This document shows positions 1 to 11,296 of a stretch of DNA of 64,000 nt, one piece after another. Position numbers and translations under genes: made by a program. The stretch covers positions 93,178,501 through 93,242,500 of the forward strand of contig CM073886.1 of assembly GCA_037176705.1 (NCBI GenBank), in the 5' to 3' direction. This stretch comes from Molossus alvarezi (taxonomy: Eukaryota > Chordata > Mammalia > Chiroptera > Molossidae). Position 1 is the stretch's first letter, and every line of letters starts with the position of its first letter. The notes under the pieces are model-generated. The model did no database searches and was not told the origin of the DNA. It saw nothing but the letters and a program-made list of their open reading frames with translations.

Positions 1-380
1 ATTAATGCCTGACCCGGCTACTGGGGAAAGGCTACTGGGAAAACCTCAAGCCACTTGGTTCAGCAGGGGAGATACATTCCTAACATTCCAAATTGGAACT
101 GGTGGTTTGTAGCACCTTTGAATTCTTTATCCGGGGTTCATGGAGAGAATTTGGGGGAGAGAGGGTCAGTGAATTTGGAGGAGGGAAATGTACACCTTTA
201 TATTCACTAACCACTAACCAAAATTTTATCATTTCTTTCCATTTTGAATGTTAGCAAAACAACAACACACAAACCCTGCTCATCTAAAAGACAGCTGATT
301 GAAGCAAGTTGCACTGGAGTGAGTTTTCCCTTACTACAAATAAAGTGGGTGAGGGCTTCTCTGTTATTTGTTTTTCCTAT
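1..380. other. Unclassified non-coding sequence
   Basis: I see no gene and no repeat that I can name. The right edge, TGTTTTTCCTAT at 369-380, is the left copy of the target-site duplication of the SINE that follows. Confidence 0.5.
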
Positions 381-454
381 TTTTTTTTTTTGTATCCTCA
401 CCCAAGGATATTTTTACATTTTTCTTCAGACAGCGTGGGAGTGGGAGCGAGAGT

Positions 455-498
<44 letters not shown>

Positions 499-661
499 GA
501 CATCGATATGAGAGAGACACATCAATTGGTTGCCACCCACATGACCCTAACCAGGGCCAGAGACGAACCACAACCGAGGTACGTGCCCTTGGCCAGAATT
601 GAACCTGGGACTCTTTGGTGCGCAGGCCAATGCTCTAACTGCTGAGTCAAACCGGCCAGGG
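381..661 (-). mobile_element. Ves-type tRNA-derived SINE, long-tail class (class 1)
   Basis: On the minus strand it starts with the Ves head CCCTGGCCGGTTTGACTCAG and ends in a poly(A) tail, seen here as poly(T) at 381-391. The diagnostic GTATCCTCACCCAAGGAT near the tail marks the longer of two SINE classes in this window. A (GA)n run lies at about 455-500. Flanks TGTTTTTCCTAT (369-380) and TGTTTTTCCCATTAT (663-677) are an imperfect target-site duplication. Confidence 0.93.
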
Positions 662-1649
662 TTGTTTTTCCCATTATTTAATAAGGATGGTCCCATGCTA
701 TTTTTATCTATTCATATTTTTCTATGAGGAGGAACACTAGCCTGAGGATCCACAAGTCGAGGTTTTTACCTTTGCGGTGATTATTGGTAAGTTGAGGGCT
801 GCCCTCAATTTTCTTCATCCCTTTCCACTTTGCCTTCTAGGAACTTTTGAGTGTTGAATGGGAAAAGCCATTCGATAAATCTAATGTTTCATTGCTGGTG
901 AGAAAGCTAAGTCACCACCCCTCCCTACAGTTCTAATGCATTGATGAAGTGCAAAACTGACCATGGGAAACACAGCACATAATCCTTCTTCCTCCGTGCC
1001 CTGTCCCAACCTTTCTAGAGTATACCTCTAAGTAGTACAAGCAGACCACAGAAAAGTTCCACCTAACCAATTTCTTACAAGTGAGGGGAAGTCAGTGGTA
1101 CAGGTGGAGAGGGAGACCTGGGAATGCTTTGAACTGTGATAGCCAAAATTAAGCAATAAGATATCCCTAATGTAGTCTTGCAGAGGGGTCTAGTGTGGCT
1201 GTCCTCTCTGCCTGGTAGAGGAATACTGCCCTACCTCCTCCAATCTCACACAGAGAGCACTTCCATACATGTAATGATTGAGTTCACACTTTTTTATTCC
1301 TAAAAAAGAGAAGCTAAAACTTTGGGTGAAGATAGCTTTATGTGTTGCTGATGTATGTCAGGGATGGGGAGGGAATATAAAACTCACGGGCTAAAGTAGT
1401 TGCTTTCCCTGACTTCATTTTTTCCTATGTTGACTTTTAGGTTTATTCACCCATAAAAACAGTTTTTAGTATTTTCTTCAAAAACCTTCAATGAATGCTT
1501 TAAACTCCAGGTTGAGGGAGGATCCCATAAGTGAGGTGAAGAAGAAGAGAGCAGTGCCCAACAGAAGTTCTTGTGGGCCTAGGCTGGGCGGGGAAGTGCT
1601 CCAAGGCATAGGAAGCAAAGACGGAGTGCAAGTGTGAGACTCACACCAC
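662..1649. other. Unclassified non-coding sequence
   Basis: There is no long reading frame, RNA gene or repeat that I can name. Base use is ordinary AT-rich mammalian intergenic or intronic type. Confidence 0.4.
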
Positions 1650-2220
1650 ATGTTCTAGCCAAATGGAAAGGAACAAAGACATAAAAAAAATATAGAGAAG
1701 GTACTGGATATGGAAGAAAAACAAAGGTTCAATATGCTAATTGACATTTCTGAGAATGAGAACAGAACAGATGGAACAGAAATGATTTCAATAATATAAA
1801 AGTTTCCTTCAATTGAAGGGTAAGTATGATCCAGTAAAGGTTGGCACAACCCAACCAACATCCAGCCATATCCTTAAAAAGTCACTGAATATGAGATAAA
1901 GGAAGATTTATATGGGCGTGAAGAAAAGAATTTAAGTCACAAAGAAGGGGAAAGTCTAGCTGAATTCAGACTTCTTCATAGCAATATTCAATGCCAAAAG
2001 ATGGTGAAACAATGCCAGCCAAGTGTAAATAATTTATTAACCATGCAAGTTCAAGTCTAAAAGCAACAGATAATCTCAATAATGCCAGAATTTAGGCAAT
2101 ATGGTAGATAAGTTTTTGGAAGAAATAAATCCAATGGATCAGGAGTTGAATCAAAATAAATGTAATCATATTATTGAATGGATTGAACTTGAAATATTCA
2201 AATATAAAATCTTTCTTCAC
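1650..2220 (+). repeat. Old L1M/HAL1-like LINE fragment
   Basis: The A-rich plus strand contains phrases typical of old L1M or HAL1 3' regions, such as TTCAGACTTCTTCATAGCAA near 1965 followed by an 'AATGCCAAAAGATGGTGAAA' type segment. It is heavily mutated and has no usable frame. The exact family and both edges are uncertain. Confidence 0.45.
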
Positions 2221-3727
2221 ATGTCCTAGTTAAATCTTACTTTCTCATTCTTTTAACAATATCTTGGCCTGATCTCATCACTTCAAAATAAAATAAAGCG
2301 TGTTCTATCTCATATTCAGTTTGATTCTCATTTTCTTTCAAATCCAAGGTTGGACACCTATGGCACGTGATGGGTACTAGAGTGATGGGTACCAAAGTTT
2401 GTCCCTTTGGCATATGAATTACTTTGAGCTAAACACAATTAAAAAAAACAGCAGAGTTGGAAAAAGTTCTATACCGCCCCATACCTACCTAAAAATAGAG
2501 CACAAATTGTCCCTTTTGTAAAGGGAATATCTATTTATAAAGAAAATTTCTGTTTGTAAAGATGTCTTTATACCAGGAAGAGAGTTACTCCGAGTCAACT
2601 CTTTATCACCTGGGAGAGTCTTATCTACATAACAAGACAACCTTTACCATATTTACTTTCTCCTATAACTCCTCTCCACCCCAGAGGCTCAAAAACCCCT
2701 TTCCCTTTGTTTAGCCTAAAATGGTATGTAAGTCTCAATCGGCTGGCTGCTTCCTTGAGCCATATTTTACTTTGTGAGCTCTTATGCATAGTACATAATT
2801 GAAACTGTTTTTTTTCTCCCTCATTATTCTGTCTTTTACCAGTTTTATTTGTGGTTTCAGTGATTGAACCTAAGAAGGTAAAGGAGAAAATATTTTTCCT
2901 GCCCTCCACAGAGTCCTACTTCCTTCCTTCTGCCTTTCTTACACCCATTTTCTTCTGAGTCCTTTTCTTCTCTGGTGTATTGTGGTGAGAAGGACAGATG
3001 GGGGGGACGGGGTGCCTTTTGGGTGTTTACTAGGTTGCTATTGCCTCTGATTCACTCTGTGTGACAGAGGTCTAAATGCTGGTGTCCTCAAAAGGCATCC
3101 GTGTGAGTTCTTTGGGGCTCCTTAAGGATCTTTTTCCTTCCCAAACAAGTGATTGGTGCTCTGACAAGACCTCTCTGGCTCCAGCTGAGCTCTTTCCTCT
3201 GGTAGTGTACTCTCCAGCTGCTGGAATTCTCCTGTAGGAAAGGCTGTCTCCTTTGATGGGGGTACTACTGAGATAGCTCAGCCTGGCTACCTGTGGCCAC
3301 CGGACTGCTAGGAAACACATGCATCTTGCCACTAAATACCTGGAATACAGGTTGCTCCACCACCATCTGCACTCTACGCCCTATTTTCTTTCTCTAGATC
3401 TTTTTTGTTCATCTAAGTTAGGCACAGAGTAGAAGATCAGCAAGTGTACAGATGTCCTATCAGGATGAGAGGCTTGTCTCGGAAGTTTTTAGGCATCACA
3501 AATCTCTACCAGTGATTTTTACATTGGTCCCTTTTTTGGCTTGCTGTACATGTGTGTGTGCGTGTGTGTGTGGCACAGAAGAGAAAAACACAGTGCTAAT
3601 CTTCCTAGCTGATCCCCACAATCTTCCTTGAGTTCTTATCTTCTGCACATATAGGCTGGAGTGGGAGATGATAGCAGGGTTGGAACTGTCATGTCTCTTG
3701 AAAGTCCTGTGGGTGGCAGTGAGAGTC
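2221..3727. other. Unclassified non-coding sequence with a short (TG)n
   Basis: No gene or nameable repeat was seen. A short TG-rich run at about 3548-3572 is the only simple repeat. Reading frames of 77-94 codons on the minus strand lack domain features and look like chance. Confidence 0.4.
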
Positions 3728-3733
3728 ACCAGG

Positions 3734-4476
3734 TGTAGACAGGTGGAGTCAGATGGTACCTTTGTTCAGCAACTTCAGTACTTGAGTTCTGGCTAGGAAA
3801 GAATTTGGAGCCGAGATTCAAACTATAAGAGAACATTTATTTAGAAAATCATAGAGGTGGAGAAAGTGAGTGTTAAAAGAAATGGGCTCATGAAACAAGT
3901 TACAGAGGCAAAAGAAGGGCCCTTGGAGCTTAGGAGTAAAGGTAATGCACTTGGAGGGAAGAAGAGGGTGAGGTGGAGGGGAAAGGCACAGGTTTGCTCC
4001 TAGGAGAGAGAGTGTACTGGGTCCTCAGGCCTAATGGCTTTTAAGGGCAGGATTTAAGGGAAGGTCCCAGGGAAGATATCAATAGAATATTCATTAGCTT
4101 TCTATTTCATCAATAGAATATTCATGTGTTCTTTCAGGGTCGTAGTCTCCACTGATTGGTCAGCCCAGGGCAGGGCTTATTAGTCAGTGCGCTGGTCCTG
4201 AAGTCAGCCATGGTGTCCCTTGTCTGGTTTTGTTGCTTTTCTGGGCCTGGAGCTGAAATACAACTGAGGCCTAGATGTTATCTCTAGGGAGGAAAGTTCA
4301 GGGGTCTGAACTGCATGACTAGCAATATGAAAAGTCAGGAAAGGTTACCCGGGGGCCGAGGTCCTTGTTTTCCAGTTTTGCCATTTGCCAGGTACCCAGA
4401 GCTTTCTGCCCTGGTGACCTTCTGTACTTAACCCATTGTCCTTGCTCTGCTCATGTCTGTCTAACTGCCCACCACA
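3734..4476 (-). mobile_element. ERV LTR copy C (ERV1-like), minus orientation
   Basis: Reading leftwards from 4476, this copy begins TGTGGTGGGCAG, as does copy B at 12373. It shares long stretches with copies A and B, including the segment around TGGGCCTGGAGC and the polyadenylation signal (AATAAA on minus, 3836-3841). The LTR proper ends near 3734. A two-base gap and a TGGTG motif follow, which resembles a primer-binding site. An internal 17-bp duplication is present (4078-4094 and 4109-4125). No retroviral gene is present. ERV1 is an inference from LTR layout. Confidence 0.72.
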
Positions 4477-4923
4477 GTTCTGGAGGGTCTGTTTGGAGCT
4501 CCTTGGTACTTCTCTCTAGAATGTGGGGGTACTTCACATCTAGGTACAATTTGGAGGCCTTGTGTGTGATTGTGATTGTAGAGAAGTCTCACTGGCCATC
4601 TGCTTTATGAACCCAGGAATGCGTGAAGGAGCTGTGGGAGAAGACAGGGTGAACCTCGATGTTTTAATAGATCACTAATTGTCAGAATTATAGGTACAGA
4701 ATAAAATGTAAATGTTCTAAATCTTGAAAACATAAAAATAATTGCTAACCAATGTTGGGAGTTGGGAGGAGCAAATGTAGAAGGAATTGAAAGTGTCACT
4801 TTTTTTTTTTTTTATCTTTCATGGCAAGGGGTAAATAGTATTTAAAATTGAATGGTTAAAAATTATGATTTCAAGCTATCAATATTTTCCCCCTTAATTT
4901 AATTTTACTTTTAAAAAACCTTA
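4477..4923. other. Unclassified non-coding sequence
   Basis: No gene or nameable repeat. A poly(T) run lies at 4800-4813. Confidence 0.4.
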
Positions 4924-5100
4924 GAGTAGAGGTTCTCACCTAAAGGTGATTTTGACCCACCTTCCCAGGGGCATTTGGCCATGTCTGGAGACAGTTTGGT
5001 TGTCGCACTGGGGAAGGAGGGTGTTTTTACTGGTGTCTAGTGGGTAAAGGCCAGAGACATAGTTAAAAGTCCTATGAAGGGATTAATACCCCACCAAAAT
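4924..5100 (+). mobile_element. Non-autonomous hAT-Charlie-type fragment
   Basis: The left end AGAGGTTCTCACC resembles the MER-type hAT terminus. The body shares GGCATTTGGCCATGTCTGGAG-like wording with the better copy at 39936-40151. The right end is degenerate, so it is truncated or very old. Confidence 0.65.
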
Positions 5101-5164
5101 GAAATGAAAACCAATTTAAGCTGAAAACAACTGAACAATCAATAGCTACAAAAAAGAAACATAA

Positions 5165-5378
5165 GCCTGGCCGGTGTGTCTCAGTGGTTGAGCGTGACCC
5201 ATGCACCAAGAGGTTGCTGGTTTGATTCCTGGTCAGGGCACATGCCTAGGTTGTGGGCCCAATGCCCAGTGGGGGGCATGCAGGAAGCGGCCAGTCAATG
5301 TTCTCTCTCATTGATGTTTCTGTGGCTCTCTCCCTCTCTCTCTCTCTAAAATCAATAAAGGACAAAACAAATTTTTTT
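5165..5378 (+). mobile_element. Ves-type SINE, short class (class 2)
   Basis: It starts GCCTGGCCGGTGTGTCTCAG and has the class 2 body GCACCAAGAGGTTGCTGG plus a CT-rich 3' part ending TAAAATCAATAAAGG. Direct repeats AAAAAAGAAACATAA (5150-5164) and a closely related A-rich copy (about 5379-5397) flank it. Confidence 0.92.
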
Positions 5379-5397
5379 AAAAAAGAAAGAAACTTAA

Positions 5398-6431
5398 TTT
5401 AACCTTAAGCAAAGTCTTCTGAAAATATAGCTGCCATTGATCCTTCTCTGAGGAAAGTTCCTATTTGGGAAAAGAAACAGGAAGTTTTAACTCAGCTCTT
5501 CATAAGCATCACAAAGCTCAGTAGACTCTTCCATACTTACCCACTGACTCTCAACACCCTCTTCATTTTTAAGTTAGTACCCCAACCTTTACCTCAGGCT
5601 CTTCAGTAACTTACTTGTTACTGACAGCTCCCAAGTGCATATGTAGATAAAACCAGACTCTTCTCCTGTTAATCTATTGTCATTTAATTTGCAGACTTCC
5701 ACACTTTTGAACCTAGGTGGGTTGAGGAAGTTTTCCTCCCAATATAAAAACAAGGTCAGAGCCCCACAACAAAGAGACCTGTTTTAAATATTAAAATAAT
5801 GTGTTGGGGAGAAAAGTTTTTCTGAAGTTTAGTAATTTATGTAATATTACTACAGGTTTTTGTGGTTGTTAAAGTGAAGTAAAATTGAACATTTCAATAT
5901 ATATATCTTTTATTCTATGATCCTGCTTTTGTAGAATTATTCCTCTTTTTTCTGTCTATATATGTACACACAGAGATGTTGAGAATAGTGTTCACAGAAT
6001 GATAAATGATTGATATTTCTGAGAACTGGAATTTAGAGCGATTCCTTACCACCACCACCCCCATCACTTAAAGTTTATTTTTCAATAATGATGACTATAA
6101 TGTTTACAAAAGCAGTGGATTTTCTCTTTATTCCTACAAGAAAAAGCAACAGAAACAATTATAAAACATTTTTAATGGATCTCCATTCTCAGAAGAAAAG
6201 TCCGCCTTATCTCCTCTGTCCCTATTCATACTAAAAGAAAACAATACATATATCAGTAACCTAGTTCCATAATGCATATGTCTGTATGGCTGAAGAATGT
6301 GTTGAACAAACTCAAAAAGAGTTTGGAGGCTTTGGCTAGAAATAAATGATAAAGATTTATTCAAGGATTTTATGGTTTGCAAAAACCCAGAAATGTTCCA
6401 AAGAAGAAAGACAAGTTAAAATTTCTTCTGG
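5398..6431. other. Unclassified AT-rich sequence
   Basis: No gene or confident repeat. It is AT-rich with short poly(A) and poly(T) runs. Confidence 0.4.
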
Positions 6432-7382
6432 TATAGTAGGCAGTTAGAAAGATATGAGCAAAGTAGGAATGATAGGCCAGGTACTAAAGGTCACCAGGGC
6501 AGAAATCCCTGGGTGCCTAGCAAGGGACAGTTGTAGGGTGGGACCTTACCCCCAGGGTAATCTTTCCTCCCCTAGCATTTTGCTGGTCATTCAGTTCAGA
6601 TCTCTTACCTTTCATATCACTAATCATGCGTCTTGGTCCCTCCCTTGACTTTTCTTACCCTGGCATGTTGCTAGTCATGTGGTAGACCCCCTTAAAGGAG
6701 GAACAAGGGGCTGGAGAATAGCCTCATATGACTCCCATACAAGCCCTTGCACAAAGCCCTCAGCTGTGTTTCGGCTCCAGGCCCAGAAAAGCAGCAAGGC
6801 CAGGTGGGGTGATGGCATGGCTAATGACCAACTTCTATGACTAATGACCCCTTGCCCTGGCACCAACCAATCAGTGGAGACCACAACCCTGATAGGACAC
6901 ACCTGGAAAGTTGAAGAATATTATACTGAGATCCACCTCACCCCAGACTTCTAGATAAAAGCCCTCAAGAAGGACTCAGTAAGTTCCCTCTCCCTCTTCC
7001 CCTCCCCTTCTCCTTCCTCCTCCACCTGCCTCTCTCCCTCTCCAGTCTCCCTCTCCAGTCTCCCTCTCCCTCTCCCTCTCCCACCCAGGCACCTTTCCCC
7101 ACCCTCTTCTTTCCCCAGACATGCTCTCTGAAGCACACCCATGCATTTCCCCCTCTCCTTCCCCCAGGCACACTCTTTTTGCCTTTCTTTCTCCTAAGCT
7201 TCAAGGATGCTTCTTTTGCCTCTGTAACTAACCTGTATTCTGAGTTCATGTAGCCAAGGTGTCTTCCTTCTTCTATGGCTCACTTCTTCTATGTTTGGGA
7301 CTTTCTAAATAAACTTTCACTTGTATTTGAGTCTTGGCATTGAATTCTTTCTTAGCCAGAACTCAAGTACTGAGGTCTAACA
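6432..7382 (+). mobile_element. ERV LTR copy A (ERV1-like), with start of internal region
   Basis: Homologous along its length to copies B and C. It opens TATAGTAGGCAGTT against TGTGGTGGGCAGTT in copy B. A TAGATAAAAG element at about 6952 could be the TATA box, and AATAAA lies at 7308-7313. A (TCCCTC)n-like expansion at about 6985-7085 makes it the longest copy. After the terminal CTAACA comes TC and then TGGTGCCACTTGCC, a plausible primer-binding site most like tRNA-His primers (inference). It is therefore more likely a 5' LTR with some leader than a solo LTR. No gag, pol or env frame follows. Confidence 0.72.
6980..7090 (+). repeat. CT-rich low-complexity tract inside LTR A
   Basis: Repeated TCCCTC and TCTCCC units occupy the region downstream of the presumed TATA box. 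They are much shorter in LTR copy B, so this is a copy-specific expansion. Confidence 0.8.
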
Positions 7383-7600
7383 TCTGGTGCCACTTGCCAT
7401 TAATACTTATAGTAAAAAGAATATTTTTGAGAATAGTTAGTTCTGCATTCTTAGTCCTGGGATTGGTCCAGGACAGTTAGTCAGATATCAGGTGGTCTAG
7501 ATGATGGGTGCCAGGTGGCTTGGAGGATAGATACCATAGGTCTGGTCATGTTTGGTGGTCTGGGTAATGGATGTCAGGTGGTTTGGATCCTTGAGTCTTT
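7383..7600 (+). repeat. Possible ERV leader with a degenerate ~23-bp minisatellite
   Basis: Directly downstream of LTR A, units beginning CAGGTGG or a variant start at 7489, 7512, 7535, about 7553 and 7575. The first two spacings are exactly 23 bp. Units share a CAGGTGGTCTAGATGATGG-like sequence. It could be the leader of the ERV whose LTR lies upstream, or unrelated host DNA. Confidence 0.5.
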
Positions 7601-8239
7601 TGGGGTAATCAGAGGGTTATCTGGAGGTCTGATGTATATCCAGGCATTGACACAGGACTGGAAAGTTCAAAAGTTTACGTTCTCTGGTTAGTTAAAACAA
7701 GAACAGAAGCGTTTCCTCATGCCTCAACCTACTTGATTTTAGTAACTTGGCATTTTGACTATAGTGACTCCATTTTATTTCTTCACTCTATTTCTCAAAC
7801 ATCTTGGGGCTGCTTTGAATGACCTTTCTGTGCTGACAGGGGCAGATCAGACCTATTTTAACCTCTTTGTTCTTTCTCTACTCCATTTTCAAGAACAAAA
7901 ACACGCACTGAAAAATAATGCCTCTGAATTAAACCCTCTCTTCCCCCACTACCTGCCAATTCGATGAGGGTCTGTTTGTGTTCAAGGAATTGTCTCATTG
8001 CTTCATTTTGCTAGTCCTGCTCTGTCCTATGCACACACAGTGGAGACACGCAGTGGAATGGAGGGAGAGAGACCTCTCTCACACAGTTGCTGCCCTCTTT
8101 CATGGAGGAACAAAGCTTTTTCATTTCTGCGTCTCATTTTTGCACAAAAGTTACAAAAATTATTTTATATCTAAAGAATTTTTATAAATAACTTTCACCT
8201 AGTGCATGAAACAATGGCCCCTTTTCACTTGTAAAAGCA
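7601..8239. other. Unclassified non-coding sequence
   Basis: No gene or nameable repeat. It could include more decayed ERV interior, but I cannot recognise any viral domain. Confidence 0.35.
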
Positions 8240-8530
8240 CATGAAAATAAGTACATGTCCTTTCTTTACGGGCACAAAGCAAAGCATATGCGCTCTATTT
8301 GGAGAATGCAAATGCCTCAAGCTGCAGCATTTCTTTCACCAGCACTCAGCAAGTGGCCATTTAGGCTTAATTGCTCCTCACAGCATAGTCCAATTAAGAA
8401 CGGGCATCAGCAGGGTAAGGGCTATTTGTTAATCCATAAAAGGTATGAGAGACAGTACTTGTTTTGCCTGCGGTTTTTATTCACATGTTTGGGTGAAAAT
8501 CTAAACAGCTGGAACTCTGGCAAGTGATAT
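8240..8530. other. Single-copy-looking segment, possible conserved non-coding element
   Basis: This stretch shows no repeat signature, no microsatellite and balanced base use, unlike its surroundings. Two overlapping plus-strand frames (63 and 90 codons) show no domain. Conservation cannot be judged from one sequence. Confidence 0.25.
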
Positions 8531-10561
8531 GTGTGTATATTTAATCTGTTGGTTATGGGTTAGACAAGTGTATGAATGTATTTCACAAAAACCAAACCTT
8601 TTCTTCCAACACAAAGAAGAACTTGGTCAAGATATTGCTGAAACCTACCAAAGCATGATATTTGAAGCTGTGGTGGGGAGCAGAACTGGTTGAGAGGAGA
8701 ACACCTCTGAACCAAGGAGGTGACTCTGTAACGTGAAGATGGTTTTAGTCTCTGGGAGAGCAATTTTCCTATTAAAGCGCAAATTTCTATGAGAACATAA
8801 GGTGGATTTTTATTTTTTTTTTGGCATTCTTTTTAAATAGAGGTTTTGTTTTTTGAGAATTTGCTTTCTGTACATCATTTTGATGTGGTACAGGGAGAGC
8901 TGCCATTCTATGCTTGAGACAGGATAAACTGACAAGAAATGGGAAGTGCGGGAGTGACAATATGCCTCTTGTGATACAATGAAAATGATGCTGGTGGAAA
9001 TAGGTGTTGTTGTTTTTTTTGTGGAGTCCTGGGAAATGCATCGTGGGGACCTCTGCATAGGAAGACGTGAGGCATAGTGGTAAGATTGATTGGAATAAAA
9101 CAAAGGACTGCACCCAGGTGCCCAGTGTTTCATATACAACCGGGTAGCTCAGCTCCATCTCACCGTGTAATAAGTCCTGGGCCTGGTGAGCACAGTGCTC
9201 ACCAGGGGTGTCAGGATCTAGAAATGTAATGCCATCCCTGGGCTCTGGTAGTCTAGTATAATCTCTGCTCTTGGCTGCCTCCGGCCCAATCAGTGCCATG
9301 CTTGGGCTTGCTGTTGCAACGGAGACAGAGTTTGTAAAGGAAGGAGCCTCAGGACTTTGTGAAGCTTTGATTGTATTTCCTTGGGTTTAAGAAAAGTAAG
9401 ATTTCCTTCAAACTCAACAATCTTCTTCCTAATTCTTTGTGGACTTGTGCTGGGACCTCCCCCTAACCAATCCCTTTCCTGGATCTTCTGGGGTTCCATG
9501 CCCTTATCCTATCTGATCCTTTCCCCAGGTTAGACTCCTCCCCTTTATGTCACCGTTTTGGCTCCTACTGCACAGGCCTCATAGTTGAAGGACCTCCCCC
9601 TGTACCAGCTTTGCTTCCACCACATATACACTCAGCAAAGGAATTTACCCTACCGTTTCATTCCTTCCCTGGTAATCCCAGCTAATGGGCTGGTTGTCGG
9701 GGGAGGCTGGAAAACGGTTCTTCCTGCCTGCTTAGGGATTATCATCCATTTGGTGGAGGATGCGGCTGTCCCCGGAGAGTCTGTGAATGCTACCACTTCT
9801 TAGTTAATCAGACTTAATGTCTGATTCTGTTTGCTCCCTTTCTTTGTTAATAACTGACTAGCTACCTATGCTAACAAAAATAGGCAAACATAAGAAGAAA
9901 CACACATATTATGTAGCTGTTAAATATTCTCAGCTATCTCAAAGGCTTCTAACTTCATTCTTTATGAAAAAGAATTTGATGACCACCAGCCAGACTGAGG
10001 GACTGTCTGCTGGTTTCTTACAAGTCTAGAATTTCTTAAAGACAGAGAAGGGAAAGGTAGAAAACACACCTGGTGACCTATCCCTTCAGGCTGCTCATGA
10101 AACCCTGGGTCATGCAACCAGATGTGTTTTCTAGAAAAGTCAGAGTTAAGTGGCGTTGGGAATTTGGGAAAGTAGGAAGAAAGGACATTTGATATCTTTG
10201 CCTTCCCAGAGCACTGAGTGGCAAATATATCTTCCATGATTTACATGTTGATTGGGCTCTGAAGACAGGCAGAGCCATCAATTCATTTCCTTTTTCTTCT
10301 TCCCAAATTTCTCCCTTTCCTGACCCTCGTCCCTCTGGGTGATTTTGCTCCATTCATAACCAGCCCGGCCTCCTTGACCTTCCCCTGCAAGCGCAGAGAG
10401 GGAAGCAAGGCCTGAGTAATTATTCACGCACCTGGGCTGTTCAGTGGTCAATAAACCTGACATAGCCAGGGCTAGAGATCTGCTTGTTCTTTAGCTAAGT
10501 GAAAGCCTGTTTTTTCCACTTTGGTTTTGTTTTTGCCTTATTGTCAATTGTTACCCAACAG
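8531..10561. other. Unclassified non-coding sequence
   Basis: The only long reading frame is 170 codons on minus at 8787-9299. It has no recognisable domain and ends in a low-complexity lysine-rich tail from a poly(T) stretch, so I do not call it a gene. A 25-bp palindrome lies at 9182-9206. Confidence 0.4.
9182..9206. repeat. 25-bp perfect palindrome with one-base centre
   Basis: Arms CCTGGTGAGCAC (9182-9193) and GTGCTCACCAGG (9195-9206) are exact reverse complements around a single A at 9194. Confidence 0.9.
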
Positions 10562-10685
10562 AATGCTGAGTGAAACCTTTCCTGACTCCAGGACTGTACC
10601 CACCATCAGATTAATGATTCTCCTCAGGAAAATGCCCCTACTCTCCTGCCTCTCAGTCTGCATCCTGGTGGGCTACTGGCTTCAG
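10562..10685 (+). other. Candidate signal-peptide exon (weak)
   Basis: A pyrimidine-rich tract ends in ACAG at 10558-10561. An ATG follows at 10563, then 41 open codons, then CAG followed by GTAATG at 10686. Residues 18-41 of the frame begin with a basic patch and continue into a hydrophobic leader-like segment (LLSCLSVCILVGYWLQ). This resembles a first coding exon with a signal peptide. I do not recognise the protein, the donor is not ideal, and such chance combinations occur in any 64 kb. Confidence 0.15.
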
Positions 10686-10769
10686 GTAATGATATTTACC
10701 CGGCTCATTGAAAAGTCACACTTAGGACTGAGCCCCATAAATTATTATTGTGCTCATGTTATATTGTAA

Positions 10770-11012
10770 AGATAAAGGTCAGGCCAGAGCTCAGATTTAT
10801 TCACACCCTTGATGCATTTCTGAGAGTTAGTAGAAAAATAAACTATTGGGTCTTTCAGTTAAAGGTACATACAAGTGAAAGTGAGCTTTTTTTATTTTAA
10901 TGAAGGAAAGGAAATAACCACAGGTCTAGTTAGGTTTTGGAATAAGTAAAAGTAAAGGAGAGACTGGCTTATCTAAGGTCTGTAAGTACTACCTCTATTT
11001 TTCTGCACAGTT
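10770..11012. other. Unclassified non-coding sequence
   Basis: No feature seen. The right edge carries the left target-site duplication of the next SINE (TCTGACAGTCCTTT, 11013-11026). Confidence 0.4.
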
Positions 11013-11026
11013 TCTGACAGTCCTTT

Positions 11027-11282
11027 ATTTATTTTTTATTTTTTTATTTTATTTTTTTATCCTCACCCGAGGATATTCCTCCATTTTTGTACAGATAGAG
11101 TGGGAGGGAGAGAGAGAGAGAAACATCGACGTGAAGGGACACATCAAGTGGCTGCCACCCGCACGACCAACCAGGGCCGGGGACAAATTGCAACCGAAGT
11201 ACGTGCCCTTAGTGGGAACTGAACCTGGGTCTCTCTGGACCGCAGGCCGACGCTCTAACCGCTGAGCCAAACCGGCCAGGGC
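11027..11282 (-). mobile_element. Ves-type SINE, class 1
   Basis: Minus-strand head CCCTGGCCGGTTTGGCTCAG, B-box-like GGTTCAGTTCC, and the class 1 tail containing CTCGGGTGAGGAT, then poly(A). It is flanked by perfect 14-bp direct repeats TCTGACAGTCCTTT (11013-11026 and 11283-11296), so the insertion is well preserved. Confidence 0.97.
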
Positions 11283-11296
11283 TCTGACAGTCCTTT

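Noticed and set aside
8195..8215. Possible Helitron (HeliBat) end, from CTAGTGCATGAA
   Set aside because: Only a short match to the 3' end wording; no hairpin and CTAG terminus and no 5' end nearby.
8787..9299. 170-codon open frame on minus
   Set aside because: No domain or signal features, a tail of lysines from a poly(T) stretch, no splice or promoter context; fits chance.
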